From Eretmocerus hayati (lineage: Eukaryota > Arthropoda > Insecta > Hymenoptera > Aphelinidae): a stretch of 64,000 bases of DNA. The stretch lies in NCBI GenBank assembly GCA_029851415.1, contig CM056742.1, positions 112,718,246-112,782,245 of the forward strand. The letters are read 5' to 3'. Below the pieces are notes generated by a model, which was not told where the DNA came from, searched no databases, and saw only the letters and a program-made list of their open reading frames with translations. Within the stretch, counting starts at the first letter, position 1. The number at the start of each line of letters is the position of its first letter. Positions 1 through 9,690 of this stretch are shown here, piece after piece. A program made the translations under genes and the position numbers.

Positions 1-56
1 AGGCATCGAAAGATGCATGAAATTCAAGAAAGAGGATGATAAGATACACACAGAGA
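1..56 (-). mobile_element. CR1-A 3' UTR scrap (copy A0), cut by the window edge
   Basis: The first ~50 bases repeat a stretch of the CR1-A 3' UTR seen again at about 230-270 (shared blocks such as AGGCATCGAA and GATGATAAGATACA). They end in a short GA tract into which copy A1 appears to have been inserted tail-first. Only a scrap is visible, so the rest of the element lies outside the window. Confidence 0.45.
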
Positions 57-456
57 GAGAGATTGATTGATTGATTGATAACCTTTATTCGCCCGAGGGC
101 AAAATTAAGAAATACAGTAGCATAATTCACATATGTTACACCTACATAATAAATAAATGAAGATGTATAACTATTTGTCTTTTTGGTCAAGGAATATTAG
201 AATTATCACAGAAAGTGACTAGTCATTTTGAGGCATCGAAGGATGCGTAAGAGAATGATAAGATACATTTTCATATACAAATATCAGTCTTCACAAGAAC
301 GATCGAGGAGAAGAAAACATTTTCATGTAGAAAGGCATATAAACGGCTTGGGCCAGCAGAAATATCACAGGAATTACAATCCAGTGACGAAGTAGCCACG
401 TATAACTCTTTTAAAATAGGGAACGCTGATTGAAAAGAGCCCAAACCTATCACAGT

Positions 457-3371
457 TTAGGGATTGAAATGATGCCTCCTCTCCATCTCAATCCTCTGGG
501 AAGACTGGGTCAGAAGGAAATCTCTCAAGACCTCTTTGAATACTGATAGTTTCCCCAGCTGCCAAAAGCCCGGAGGGAAAAAGTTCCACAGATGAGCACA
601 TTGAACCTGGAATGATCTTCTTCCGTACTCAAGTCTCATATTGGGAACCTTGAGTACCCGCTCTTCTGCATCACTACGTGCGGGGCGTTCAGATTGGTAA
701 ACATCGCAGCTAGGTAGCCAAGGCCTTCAAGGTGCAAGATCTCATGCATTAAAAGTGCTGCGTAGTAGATTCTCCGCGAATCAGAACGTAACTAACCCAA
801 ACGTTCCCTAAACAGAGTGATGTGCTCGTCTCTTCTAAGATCAAAAATGTACCTCACACATGAATTGCTCAGTCGCTGTATCCGTTGCCGCTGTCCGTTC
901 GTGGCGTCGAGGTACATGACTGTGCAATAATCTAAATGCAGTTGAACTAACGACTCAACTAGGCGAATTCGGCGAGGCCTGGTGATACACGCCCTAAAAA
1001 ACCGCAATCCGTATAGGGCTCTGTTCACTTTCTTAGTTACTTGGTCGATGTGCGGCTTCCACGTCAGTTCACCATCAAGTGTGACACCAAGACTCACGAC
1101 CGTATCGCTGAACGGAATGATCTTCCCTCCCCGTATCTCAACCCCTGGCGAGTCCATTCTTCTCAGATTTTCGATGTTCCTCTCAGAGCTGGAGAAGATT
1201 GCCTTGGTCTTGCCAGCGTTGAGACGCAGGCCGGAACTTCTGGCCCATTCAGCAATTAGTCGTCCTACTTCTCCCAGCCGAGTGATGCCTTCCTCGATCT
1301 TAGTTTTCTCGCCTTGGAGATAAATTTGAAGATCATCCGCATAGAATAGATGATATACCGACTTCCCGTCTAGCAAACCAGGTAAGTCATGAACACAAAA
1401 GCTGAAGAGTGAAGGCCCGAGAATGGATCCCTGTGGAACACCCAGATTGGGTTCGAGCCAATCGGAACTATCGGATTTTGAAGTGACTATTTGGGTGCGG
1501 CCATGTAAGCATGATTTCATCCACAGGAATGCCGATCTTGAGAATCCAGAGTTTCGAAGCTTCCTCAACAGCTTTGGCGGTGTTATTGTGTCGAAAGCCT
1601 TGCTAAAGTCGAATAGTAGGAGTAAGGTGATCTCCTTCCTATCAATGCCTACTCTGATATCATCCGTCAACTCTAGTAAAGCTGTCTGGGTGCTATGGTA
1701 TTGCCTGAAATCAGTCTGGAAGCGATCAAGAAGTTCCACTACTCTCAAATACTCCGTGATTTGGTCATGTGCAATTTTTCCAGAACCCTGGAAAGGAAGC
1801 ACAGCAGCGCTATGGGAAGTCCGAGACCGTTGATGGAGCTGCAGCCCTCTTCAATGCAATCAGCTGCGCTTGCTTCCAAGCCTCGGGAAGAACGCTATGA
1901 GCGAAAGAGGAATTGGAAATATGTACAATAAGATCACCAATTGCCGGAAGAGCCTTCGCGATCACGCTCTGGGGGGTCCCATCCACCCCGCGGGCCTGCG
2001 AGGAGGAATGTTTAATAGCAAGGACTACATCATTGAAATTTGTGGGCTTAAATTTAAACTCTCCTCCGGTGCAGAGTTAATATCGTCCATTGCTTCATCA
2101 ATATTCTCATGAGTCGAAACGGAAACCTCCGCAAAGTGAGGGGTACAACTCATCCGGTGTGAAACCGTTAAGTTCTTCCTCTTTGCTCTTGGGCAAGAGG
2201 CCGAGATTGCACATCTCCTTCTAGATATTCTTGTTCTGATCAAGAGCGTCTGAAAGATGCTTCTAAAGGAAGGAATTATGCTCTTGCTCAATGCGCAGAT
2301 CGACCTCTCCGCTAAGCCGAAAGTACTCATTTTGAAGCTCAGGATACTTGCACTGGTTGCGTTGCATTCGCTCCCAGTGCCTGCGCGTCGCGTCTCACTC
2401 ATCCATGAGCACCCTCAACTCAGGACCAATCCAAGGAGCACCAATCTTACGCGAGCTTATTTTTTTCCCGGTGCTAGTTCATCTAAAACGATCTTCAAAT
2501 TTTCATTTAAGCAGTGAATTGCGTCTCTCAAACTGGTTTCGGCATTTCCAAAAACTGTCCAGTCAGAGCGAAGCAGACGGTTATTCAATATCTCCGGAGT
2601 GATGTTACGGAAATCCCTAGACTTGAAAAAATTTTTCGGCGGAGTTGGGGTGAAGACAATGATGGGGACGTCAATGACCGAGTGCCCACTGAAACTGGGC
2701 AGGTGTCTGTTGTGGAAGTCAGTAATGGTGTCTTTATCATCTACGTAGATGTGATCAATCCATGTATGAGATACATTGGGGTTGTGTCGATGAGTCGGGC
2801 CATGCTGCACTATTTGCAAGGCTAGTTCTTCTGTCAGTGCAGTCAGTGTCTTGGTGTCGGGATGAGCAGTATCTAACAAGTCAGCGTTCAGATCACCCAT
2901 AATGATTTTGTGACTGTCATCTCCACACAGCCGGCGTAACGAGCCAAACAGCCCATCATCCTTCTGCATGGCGATTTTTGGGGGTCTATAGAGCACCGCG
3001 ACTACTATTGGTGATGAGTTGCCTTGCTGTACGTTACAGAAAAGAAATTCAGGCAAGCCAGGTTTCCCCGGCCCAAAAGTATTCGACAAAACCAACTTCT
3101 CAACTTTGAAGTCATTGCGCACATACAAGGCAACTCCTCCACCCTCTCTGTTGCGATCTTGTCGCAACAACGAAAAACCTGGAATCTGAACGAGATTGTC
3201 ATCCACATACTCATCTAGCTTCGACTCGGCCACCCCAAATAGATGATAGGAGGGATCGTTAGCGACGAGCAAGCGTAGATGCTCAATCTCATATGTCAGG
3301 GAGTTAAGGTTCATGAATCCCACTTTCAAAGAATTACCCCTCCCTCGTCGCTCTTCAGCAGCCGTAACCAG
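457..3371 (-). pseudogene. CR1-A ORF2 remnant (AP endonuclease + reverse transcriptase)
   Basis: Broken version of the EN-RT protein that nicks DNA and reverse transcribes the element RNA at the target. The endonuclease part lies near 2457-3329, with NLNSL, GVAESKLDE, YRPPK, GDLNADL and the SGH-type end. The RT part at 792-1802 has FDFSKAFDT, GVPQGSILGP and FYADDLQIY, so the catalytic aspartates survive. The C-terminus at 457-639 carries the family signature around LWNFFPPGF. Pieces fall in different frames: frameshifts lie near 2400 and 2030-1800, and more near 800-640. The region between the TGA at 3372-3374 and the first Met is in the ORF1 frame, as in the other copies. Confidence 0.88.
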
Positions 3372-3374
3372 TCA
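3368..3374 (-). other. ORF1/ORF2 junction stop of copy A1, TGA CTG G
   Basis: On the minus strand the ORF1 stop TGA is followed by CTG GTT ACG GCT, and ORF2 continues in the same frame. The equivalent site is TGA CTA G in copy A6 and TGA CTA A in copy A7. UGA CUA is a known readthrough-promoting context in other systems; its use here is inferred. Confidence 0.6.
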
Positions 3375-4684
3375 GGAAGTCCTCGCTGGTTCTGCTGCCG
3401 GAACTTTATCCTGCTCCGGAACGATAGTGCAGCTCTGGGTATTATTAGAGGACGCACAGGTGCGTTCCGGACCACTTTGACAGGTCGTTTGAATGACCTG
3501 CAGATCAGCAAGGGATTCGAACGTATGCGCTCACTCACCATTTTTTTGTCTAGCCCAGGACCGTCCATCACTGGGCCAGACGTATTTAAAATCGCGTGCA
3601 ACCGACCTTAAACGTATAAATTCTTTGTATTTTTCACGGTGGAGCATCTCATTTATGAAGATTTTACGGTCTGGCACATGCTTCCGTATCTGGGTCGAGT
3701 AAATCAGGCTGGATATTGTTGGCCGTGAAATAGCTATTGGTGATTGAACAATTAGCCCGAATCACTTTCCCGACTAGTCGACTAGTGGAGAGTTGGACTA
3801 CACATGATGGTAAATTGCGCGTGATAGCAGCTGAGGCTCGGGAAGATAGAACCGAGTCACGATTACGTGTTGGAGTCCTCTCCCCAGACGCACGCCCCGG
3901 TTGCAGGACACGGACATCAGCAACGTCTGCCCTCTCCAGTGGGGGAAAATAGACTTGAGCACTGCATAAGAAATATCAGATATCTGTGCTAATGAGGCCT
4001 TAGAATCTTCTTTTAATACACCATTAATAATCAGTTCACAGCGCTCAAGTCCGTCATTGCCTAGTCCCTGCCCTTGCTTCGCAACGTGTGGGTGGGGGGA
4101 CCGGTCCATCCTAGGGCAGTGTTAGGAATCGAGGATTGATGTGTCGATTCAGCATTACTATTCTGATCATTACAAAATTTACTATTTTGAAGAGTACTCT
4201 GGAAGCCTGACAATAGCTCCGTTACAGTAGAAATTTGGCCTGTCATGATAGAATTTTGCTCCAGAAAAAGTTGTCGATCCAAGCGAAATTCCTCCAGCTG
4301 GGAGCTTTGCTTCTCTATAAGTCCCTCGACAGAAGATACACGTGCCAACAATCGATCACCCACCTCACTTACTGCTGGTATGCAAGGTGGAGAGGTAGTG
4401 GCAACATTTTGTCGGATCACGAGGGATTTTATTTCGTCAAGCTGGTTCTGGAGCAAGGCATTTTGGTTGTAGAATAGGTCCAGAGTACTCTCCCGTATAT
4501 ATACCCACTTTGGTTCCGGAGAATTTGACGACGTCGACGTAGTTATTGCTGCAGGTTCATCCGGGATGTTGAGGCTATTGCTTTCCACCGATCCGACGGG
4601 GTGATCCACATGTGGTGTACTGAGCAGCGACGGAGAGGGAGTAGTGAGCCGCGCATCTGCTTGCTGCTTTTGAATATTGACTAA
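3372..4684 (-). pseudogene. CR1-A ORF1 remnant (RNA-binding protein), N-terminus missing
   Basis: Corresponds to the C-terminal two thirds of the 597-aa ORF1 of copy A7. The 4061-4609 part holds the linker and coiled coil (alignable to LDLFYNQNALLQNQLDEIKS). The 3798-4109 part holds the RRM-like stretch, and the part below 3700 the basic C-terminal domain. At least two frameshifts separate these blocks. The reading ends in TGA at 3372-3374, followed by CTG. The N-terminal PHD-like finger is absent because the element is cut at the (GA)n tract. It would act as the nucleic-acid chaperone of the retrotransposon RNP. Confidence 0.8.
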
Positions 4685-4688
4685 ATAG

Positions 4689-4737
4689 GAAAGAGAGAGA
4701 GAGAGGGAGAGAGAGAGAGAGAGAGCGAGAGTGAGAG
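4689..4737. repeat. (GA)n microsatellite at the A1 / R1-K junction
   Basis: Imperfect GA repeat of about 50 bases. It separates the broken 5' side of CR1-A copy A1 from the extreme 5' end of R1-K copy a, so it probably is the insertion target of one or both elements. Confidence 0.85.
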
Positions 4738-4738
4738 A

Positions 4739-6869
4739 ACCCGTAGGGGGTCGACCTCTTCAACATCTGTCTGAGCGCGGGAAATTTCCCGGATAAGTGG
4801 AAACGCCAGAAGCTGGTCCTGATACCTAAAGGTCAAGGAGATCAACGCCCTCTCAGCATGCTCGACAATATCGGGAAAATGTACGAGAGGATGGTGCTCA
4901 ACAGGGTGGAAAAAGCGTCCGAAGAGAGCGGCGGGCTATCACCAATGCAGTTTGGGTCCCGGAAGGGACGAAGCACTGTGCACGCGATCGAGGAAGTCCA
5001 AGAACGGGTTCAAGCGTCAGTAAGGAACCCATACCAAGGAAGAGGAGGATTCTGTGCCATTATTGCGTTGGACATAAAGAACGCGTTCAACTGCGCGAGC
5101 TGGGAGCGAGTTTATCAATTCCAGGCAGGTAAAGTGCCGCCATATCTACTAGCCATCACGAGTGACTATCTACGGAACAGGACCCTCGTGTTCGACACCG
5201 ACGAGGGACAAGAGATTCGGGATTTGTCCGCCGTAATTGGACAGGGATCAGTTTCCGGGCCGTTTAACTGGAACACCCAGTAGAACAGTTTACTGTCTAT
5301 CGAACTGCCAGAAGGAGTGATAATAGTGGCTTTCGTGGACGACGCGGGACTCATCGTGTGGGCCGACAACGAGGAACTCTTGGGTAGACGTGCAAACGAG
5401 GCGCTGGCCCAAGTCTACGAGTGGAAGATCAGCAGGCTCCTGGAGCTTGCTGTCTAGAAATGCGAAGCAATCGTGGTCACAAGACGCAGGAAGTTTGACT
5501 AGCACGACTTTTACATCAACGGGCAAGAGATACCACGCAAGACAGAGCTGAAATACCTCGGCGTATGGCTTGACGACAAGTGGTCGTTCAAGAAGCACAT
5601 CCAGGAGGCCGCCCAGAAAGCGAGCAGGGTTGGTGCGGCGCTTCAGCGGCTGATGCCGAATATCGGGGGACCCAAGGAAAAGAGGCGCGCACTTCTCAAC
5701 ACTGTCAGCACCTCTATCATGTTCTACGGTGTACCCGTGTGGGGAAAGAGAGTAGAGAAGACCATCATCGAGAAGAGGATGGAGCCTGTCCACCGGAGAG
5801 CGGCCCTGAGGAGTATCCGTGCCTACCGCACCGTGTCAGAAGATGCGGCTTACGTATTGGCGAGTACACCGCCCATCCACTTGCTCATCGCGGAGCGAGT
5901 GAGGATCTGGAACCGCCAGAAAGTGATCGGAGCCGAACGAGTACTCACTCCAATGATGAAGAAATCATCCGCGACAACGAGAAGGAAACCACCCTTGAGC
6001 ATTGGCAAACTAAGTGGGATTCGCCATTTGCCAATGGCAGATGGACGCACTGGCTGATCCGTGACGTAGCCAAATGGACGGAACGCACCCACGGAGAGAT
6101 AGATTACTGGACGACGCAAGCACTTAGTGACCACGGTTGCTTCGGTGCCTATCTGACCTGGTTCAAAAAGAGGACATCCCCAGCATGTCAGTCATGCGGG
6201 GACAACTGGGATGACGCTGAACACGCCCTGTTCACTTGCAACGACACATAAAGAGAGCGCGCCGAGTTGGATGGATGATTGGGTGCTCAACTGACACCTG
6301 AGAACCTCGTCCCGTATTTACTTCGCAACCAGGAGACATGGGATAGAGTCACCGGATACATCAAGCTGGTGATGACCCGTAAGGAGGAGAAAGAGAGGGA
6401 GTTGAGGCGCCTCGATGCCGGCGAATTACAGTAAACCTGCCGATTCAAACAGAAGAGGTCCAAATGGTTCCAGGAGGAATATGATGGACTGAAGAGGGAA
6501 GGAAGGAGAGAGTAGATCGAAGATCGAAGAAAGAAGAAAGAAGAATGAAGAATGAACAGATGGAAGAAGATTGAAGAAGGGGAAACAACACTGCGAATCG
6601 CGAGAAGAGAGATGCTCGATCCTGAGCGCGAGACGCCGCCGGCCCCGAAGTAATGCTTACGCGGTGCCGGGGCCGGATTGGTAAGTTGGTGGATCGCTCC
6701 CTTGTCCAATGGCCGGCGCCAACGGAGAAGGAAGAGAGGGTTTACCCGGTTCGGATGGCCGTATCGATGCGGATTCCAGCCCGGGACTGTTGGGGAGGTG
6801 CTGGCCAGCCGTGTTTGGCTGACCGGTGCCTCTCCTCCGTACGTCGCAGCGTATTCGCCCTACAACCAC

Positions 6870-6903
<34 letters not shown>
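4739..6903 (+). mobile_element. R1-clade non-LTR retrotransposon R1-K, copy a, internally deleted
   Basis: Plus-strand R1-clade element. It starts directly after (GA)n with AACCCGTAGGGGG, the same 5'-terminal hairpin seen at 7024 and (minus) 20616. It then jumps at about 4750 into the RT domain of ORF2, so it keeps its terminus but has lost ORF1 and the endonuclease. ORF2 ends at 6434 and a purine-rich 3' UTR follows, nearly identical to copy f. The element closes with a 32-base poly(A) at 6872-6903. An R1-type element inserted at GA/TC repeats recalls the Kibi family described from mosquitoes; that parallel is inference. Confidence 0.85.
4750..6434 (+). pseudogene. R1-K ORF2 remnant (reverse transcriptase to C-terminal zinc motif)
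   Basis: Aligns to the C-terminal ~560 residues of the 829-aa open ORF of copy f. It begins at DLFNICLSAG. Motifs seen are QFGSRKGRSTVHAI, ALDIKNAFNCASWERVY and IGQGSVSGPFNWNTQ, then an in-frame TAG at 5281. A mutated active-site region follows, FVDDAGLIVW: the usual FADD reads FVDD, keeping both aspartates. Further stops lie at about 5455 and 5500, and frameshifts near 5960 and 6240. The CCHC-like end (CQSCGDNWDDAEHALFTC) is recognisable. Termination is at TAA 6432-6434. Not functional. Confidence 0.85.
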
Positions 6904-6904
<1 letters not shown>

Positions 6905-6908
<4 letters not shown>

Positions 6909-7008
6909 CCGTGATCTTATACATGATAATGCCTGCAAAGTACATTCGCCGCGAATCAGTACGCAACCAATCCAAGCTGTCCCTGAACGGAGTGATGTGC
7001 TCGTCTCT
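6905..7008 (-). mobile_element. CR1-A fragment (copy A2), C-terminal ORF2 piece
   Basis: About 100 bases matching the minus strand of copy A7 near 52605-52700 (residues around FRDSLDWLRTDSRRMYFAGIIMYK). It is cut on one side by the poly(A) of R1-K copy a. On the other side, at GAGACGAGC, it meets a short (GA)n tract followed by an R1-K 5' end. The same CR1-A/R1 junction recurs, inverted, at 20.6 kb. Confidence 0.8.
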
Positions 7009-7170
7009 GAGAGAGAGAGAGAGAAAACCCCCCCGTAGGGGGCTTTGAGTGTGACCTTCGAGCTGCACTTGGAGCTTGAGGGAGCGACGCCCCTCCGGAC
7101 CCGAGTCCTACACTTACATCCACACACACTACACCCTACATGCACCATATTTACGCCTGCTGAAGCATTA
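7009..7170 (+). mobile_element. (GA)n tract plus R1-K 5'-terminal fragment
   Basis: A 14-base GA run is followed at 7023 by the R1-K 5' end: a C-run/G-run hairpin (CCCCCGTAGGGGG) and then 5' UTR sequence that matches the reverse complement of 20480-20600. Homology fades at about 7170, so only the first ~150 bases of the element are left. It lies in the orientation expected if R1-K had inserted into CR1-A copy A2 at its GAGAGACGAG site. Confidence 0.75.
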
Positions 7171-8249
7171 CACAGAGGCGTTGAGCTTGAGAAGCGTTGA
7201 AATGAGCAAGAAAAAGTCTGGAACACATGGGAAATTCACCTGAATCGTCAGCCCGTGATGTGGCCGACTGTGATATCCGTTTTTGGAAATAGGACGGGAG
7301 AAGTAGAAGTATGTGACACACCGGCAAAATTTCATGAAGCTGTATCTATTCGCTCAATACGTTGGTTGCGTTTTGAATGAATAGAATCCCCAGGAGTGGA
7401 AAACGGGATCAGGTGAGCTCAAGGGGCGGGGTGCATCATGACAGTCAGGTTCTGCACAATGGGTCTCAGGTACACTGGTTCCCTGGATTCTGATGAAGCT
7501 GTGCGCCAGATTCTACAGACTTCGGGTGACAGGACCGGATTCACGTAAATCTTGGTATCACGACCAGAGCCAAGAACTCCATGAGCATTTTTGCCTGTGA
7601 GTTATCAAGATTTGAGGAAAACAAAGTCTAGTAAAGTGGGCGCGGAAAATTCAGCGACAAGTGCAGTTTTATCAATGTTTGAATTAAACGTTGAGTTATT
7701 CACAGGCCGGAAGCTAGCGGCTTGTAAATAACTCAACTAAGCATTCATAGGTGGATTGTCAAGTGGACGCAAAGCAGAGAACGATCAGTGTCTAACAGAT
7801 AAAATTGTCCCAACACGTTCATCACACCCAATTGCCCTCAAAATCGTAGTAACTGTGCCATCTTCACGAGTAGTAACGGTCTCAGGAATATCAGATATTC
7901 CAACTTCACACGGGTAAACTTGCATTCGAGTCGCGATGAAATTTGTTCGGAGACTGGCGAAAGCACGTGCATGTTCCATCTTTTTGCTGTTGAACGAGTT
8001 TCTAAAGTCGTCAGCTGTATTTTTAGTGACGAGTGAAACGTTCCAAACAGTGACCCAAGTTTTTTCAGATGTTCAGGGATGCAGGATCATTTTGAAACTT
8101 TTCAGCTTCGAACTCGAATGCTTGAGACATGACTCCGACTACCGACGGAAAAGCATCAGACGATGGTAGTGTCTGACGAATTTCGGCGAGTCGATTGGTG
8201 AAATACGGCAAAGACGTAGCAGACCACTTGCGAGTGCTCAGAGGAGCTT
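7171..8249. other. Non-coding stretch with a possible non-LTR ORF1 remnant
   Basis: No clear gene. On the minus strand at 7785-7979 a 64-residue open frame contains a block (ISDIPETVTTREDGTVTTIL) that resembles the RRM-like 'ISGIPE' segment of non-LTR ORF1 proteins. This is weak, single-block similarity, and the rest shows nothing I recognise. Confidence 0.25.
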
Positions 8250-9175
8250 GCAAAGGAGCAAACGACTTTGAGACGATATTTTTGATTTCTGCTGCTGTTC
8301 TCGCGACGTGCAGCTTTGACACAAAAATGAGACGCACCGCGAGTCGGGAACCCGAATAGGTGAAAGTTGCAAGGACATGGGAAATGCTTCTGGGGTATGT
8401 TTTGGGATATTTTGAACATCATTTTCCAACAAAAATAAAAAAAAAATCCGCCAGGGGATTTTGAAATGAAGTCAAATTTTGCACTTTACCACCCCCTTCT
8501 CCGGGGGAGTGAAGTTTTTTCATTCTCCTTCTTTTGAATAATAAGAAAAAAAATTCTTCTTCTCGTCTCACAGCTTTGGATTTACTCTGAAAGATTCCTA
8601 TAAGTATGGAGAACGGAGGTCTCTGTTGCATAATCGGCGAAATAGATCGTCACATCGTTTTATAGTCAAAATAAAGTTTCCACTCGGCAGAAAATCTCCT
8701 ACAGGTAGTTCGAAAGGTAGAATGAAATTCTCCCTTCTCCAGTAGTCTTTCCATCAAAAAATTATATTTTTTCCCTCTCGCTAATGACAATGGATAGGTC
8801 ATAATATTTTCAAAAATACAACTAGTTCATTAATCCAGCTGAACAACTGCCGAGACGAAGACCCTCTATCGCGAAGAGATCCTTGAAACACTTGAGTTAC
8901 AGATGTAATCCATTGAATCCACAGACTGCGTGAAGCAGACGATTGGAATATTTGAAATGACCCAAGTCAACTTTATATTTTCTCCATACTCCATTGACGT
9001 CATGATGGACTGATTCCAATGCCTACTCACTGTGAAGTCCCAATCCAGTCCAAGTTTTTTCGCAGAATTCCTTGATGTGAATCATCACAGCATGGACGTT
9101 AGGTGTCACAGAAATTCCCAGTTTCAGATAACTATCTCGAAAATCACTTATATAACTCACACATACATGTAACTG
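8250..9175. repeat. Long inverted repeat, left arm
   Basis: Reads as the reverse complement of 13895-14760 over most of its length, by eye roughly three bases in four or better, with small gaps. Anchors include GTCACAGAAATTCCCA (9102) against its complement at about 13945, AACACTTGAGTTACAG against the complement near 14165, and GAACCCGAATAGGTGAAAGT against the complement near 14670. CR1-B lies between the arms. The pair may be the long TIRs of an old foldback or DNA transposon, or an inverted duplication. No transposase was found. Confidence 0.8.
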
Positions 9176-9690
9176 CCTCCAAATTCACTTATGTAATTCA
9201 CATATATTGATTGATTGATTGATATAGGATTTATTGGGGCTTTGGGGTAGTACCCTATTTAGCCCTGTTATGGATGTTACAAGTGGTATATCGATAATTA
9301 GTGAATAATAATGATCAAGATAGGTATAAGTGATACATAATAATAATCAAGATAAGTATAAATAATGAATAATAATAATCAGAATAGGTGTATGTTCTGC
9401 GTGATTTACATAATATCGGAAAGAGTATGTATGCGGATAGGCAACAGAAATTATATAACTAGCACTTAAGTACTCCCATTCGGTGAGTAAAGTGAGTGAG
9501 TCCCATCTTGTAGTGCGATAAAAACTAATAAGAAATGAATGAATAAGGATGAGATAACAAATAGTAAAAAATAGAAATATAATCAAGTATAATAATTATG
9601 AGCACCATCATCTATATTGATGACAGAAAGGCTGCCTCACCTATTCGCCACAGGAGGAGTGAGGTGACTAACGAGAAAGAAAGGGTGGGG

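Larger units (their letters stand above)
57..4684 (-). mobile_element. CR1-A non-LTR retrotransposon, copy A1, decayed and 5'-incomplete
   Basis: Minus-strand non-LTR element of the CR1/Jockey group. Its 3' end is a (TTGA)n tetranucleotide tail at 61-80 instead of poly(A), preceded by a 3' UTR matching copies A6 and A7. ORF2 (endonuclease plus reverse transcriptase) and the C-terminal two thirds of ORF1 follow on the minus strand. The 5' part, including the zinc finger of ORF1, is missing: homology stops at about 4684, exactly where a (GA)n tract begins. Several frameshifts and stops make it a dead copy. Family placement rests on the RT motifs, the AP-like endonuclease and the tail. Confidence 0.88.

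Noticed and set aside
6657..7226. Minus-strand 189-codon frame with a poly-Phe run
   Set aside because: Translation of a poly(A) tail and the complements of R1-K UTRs; not a protein.
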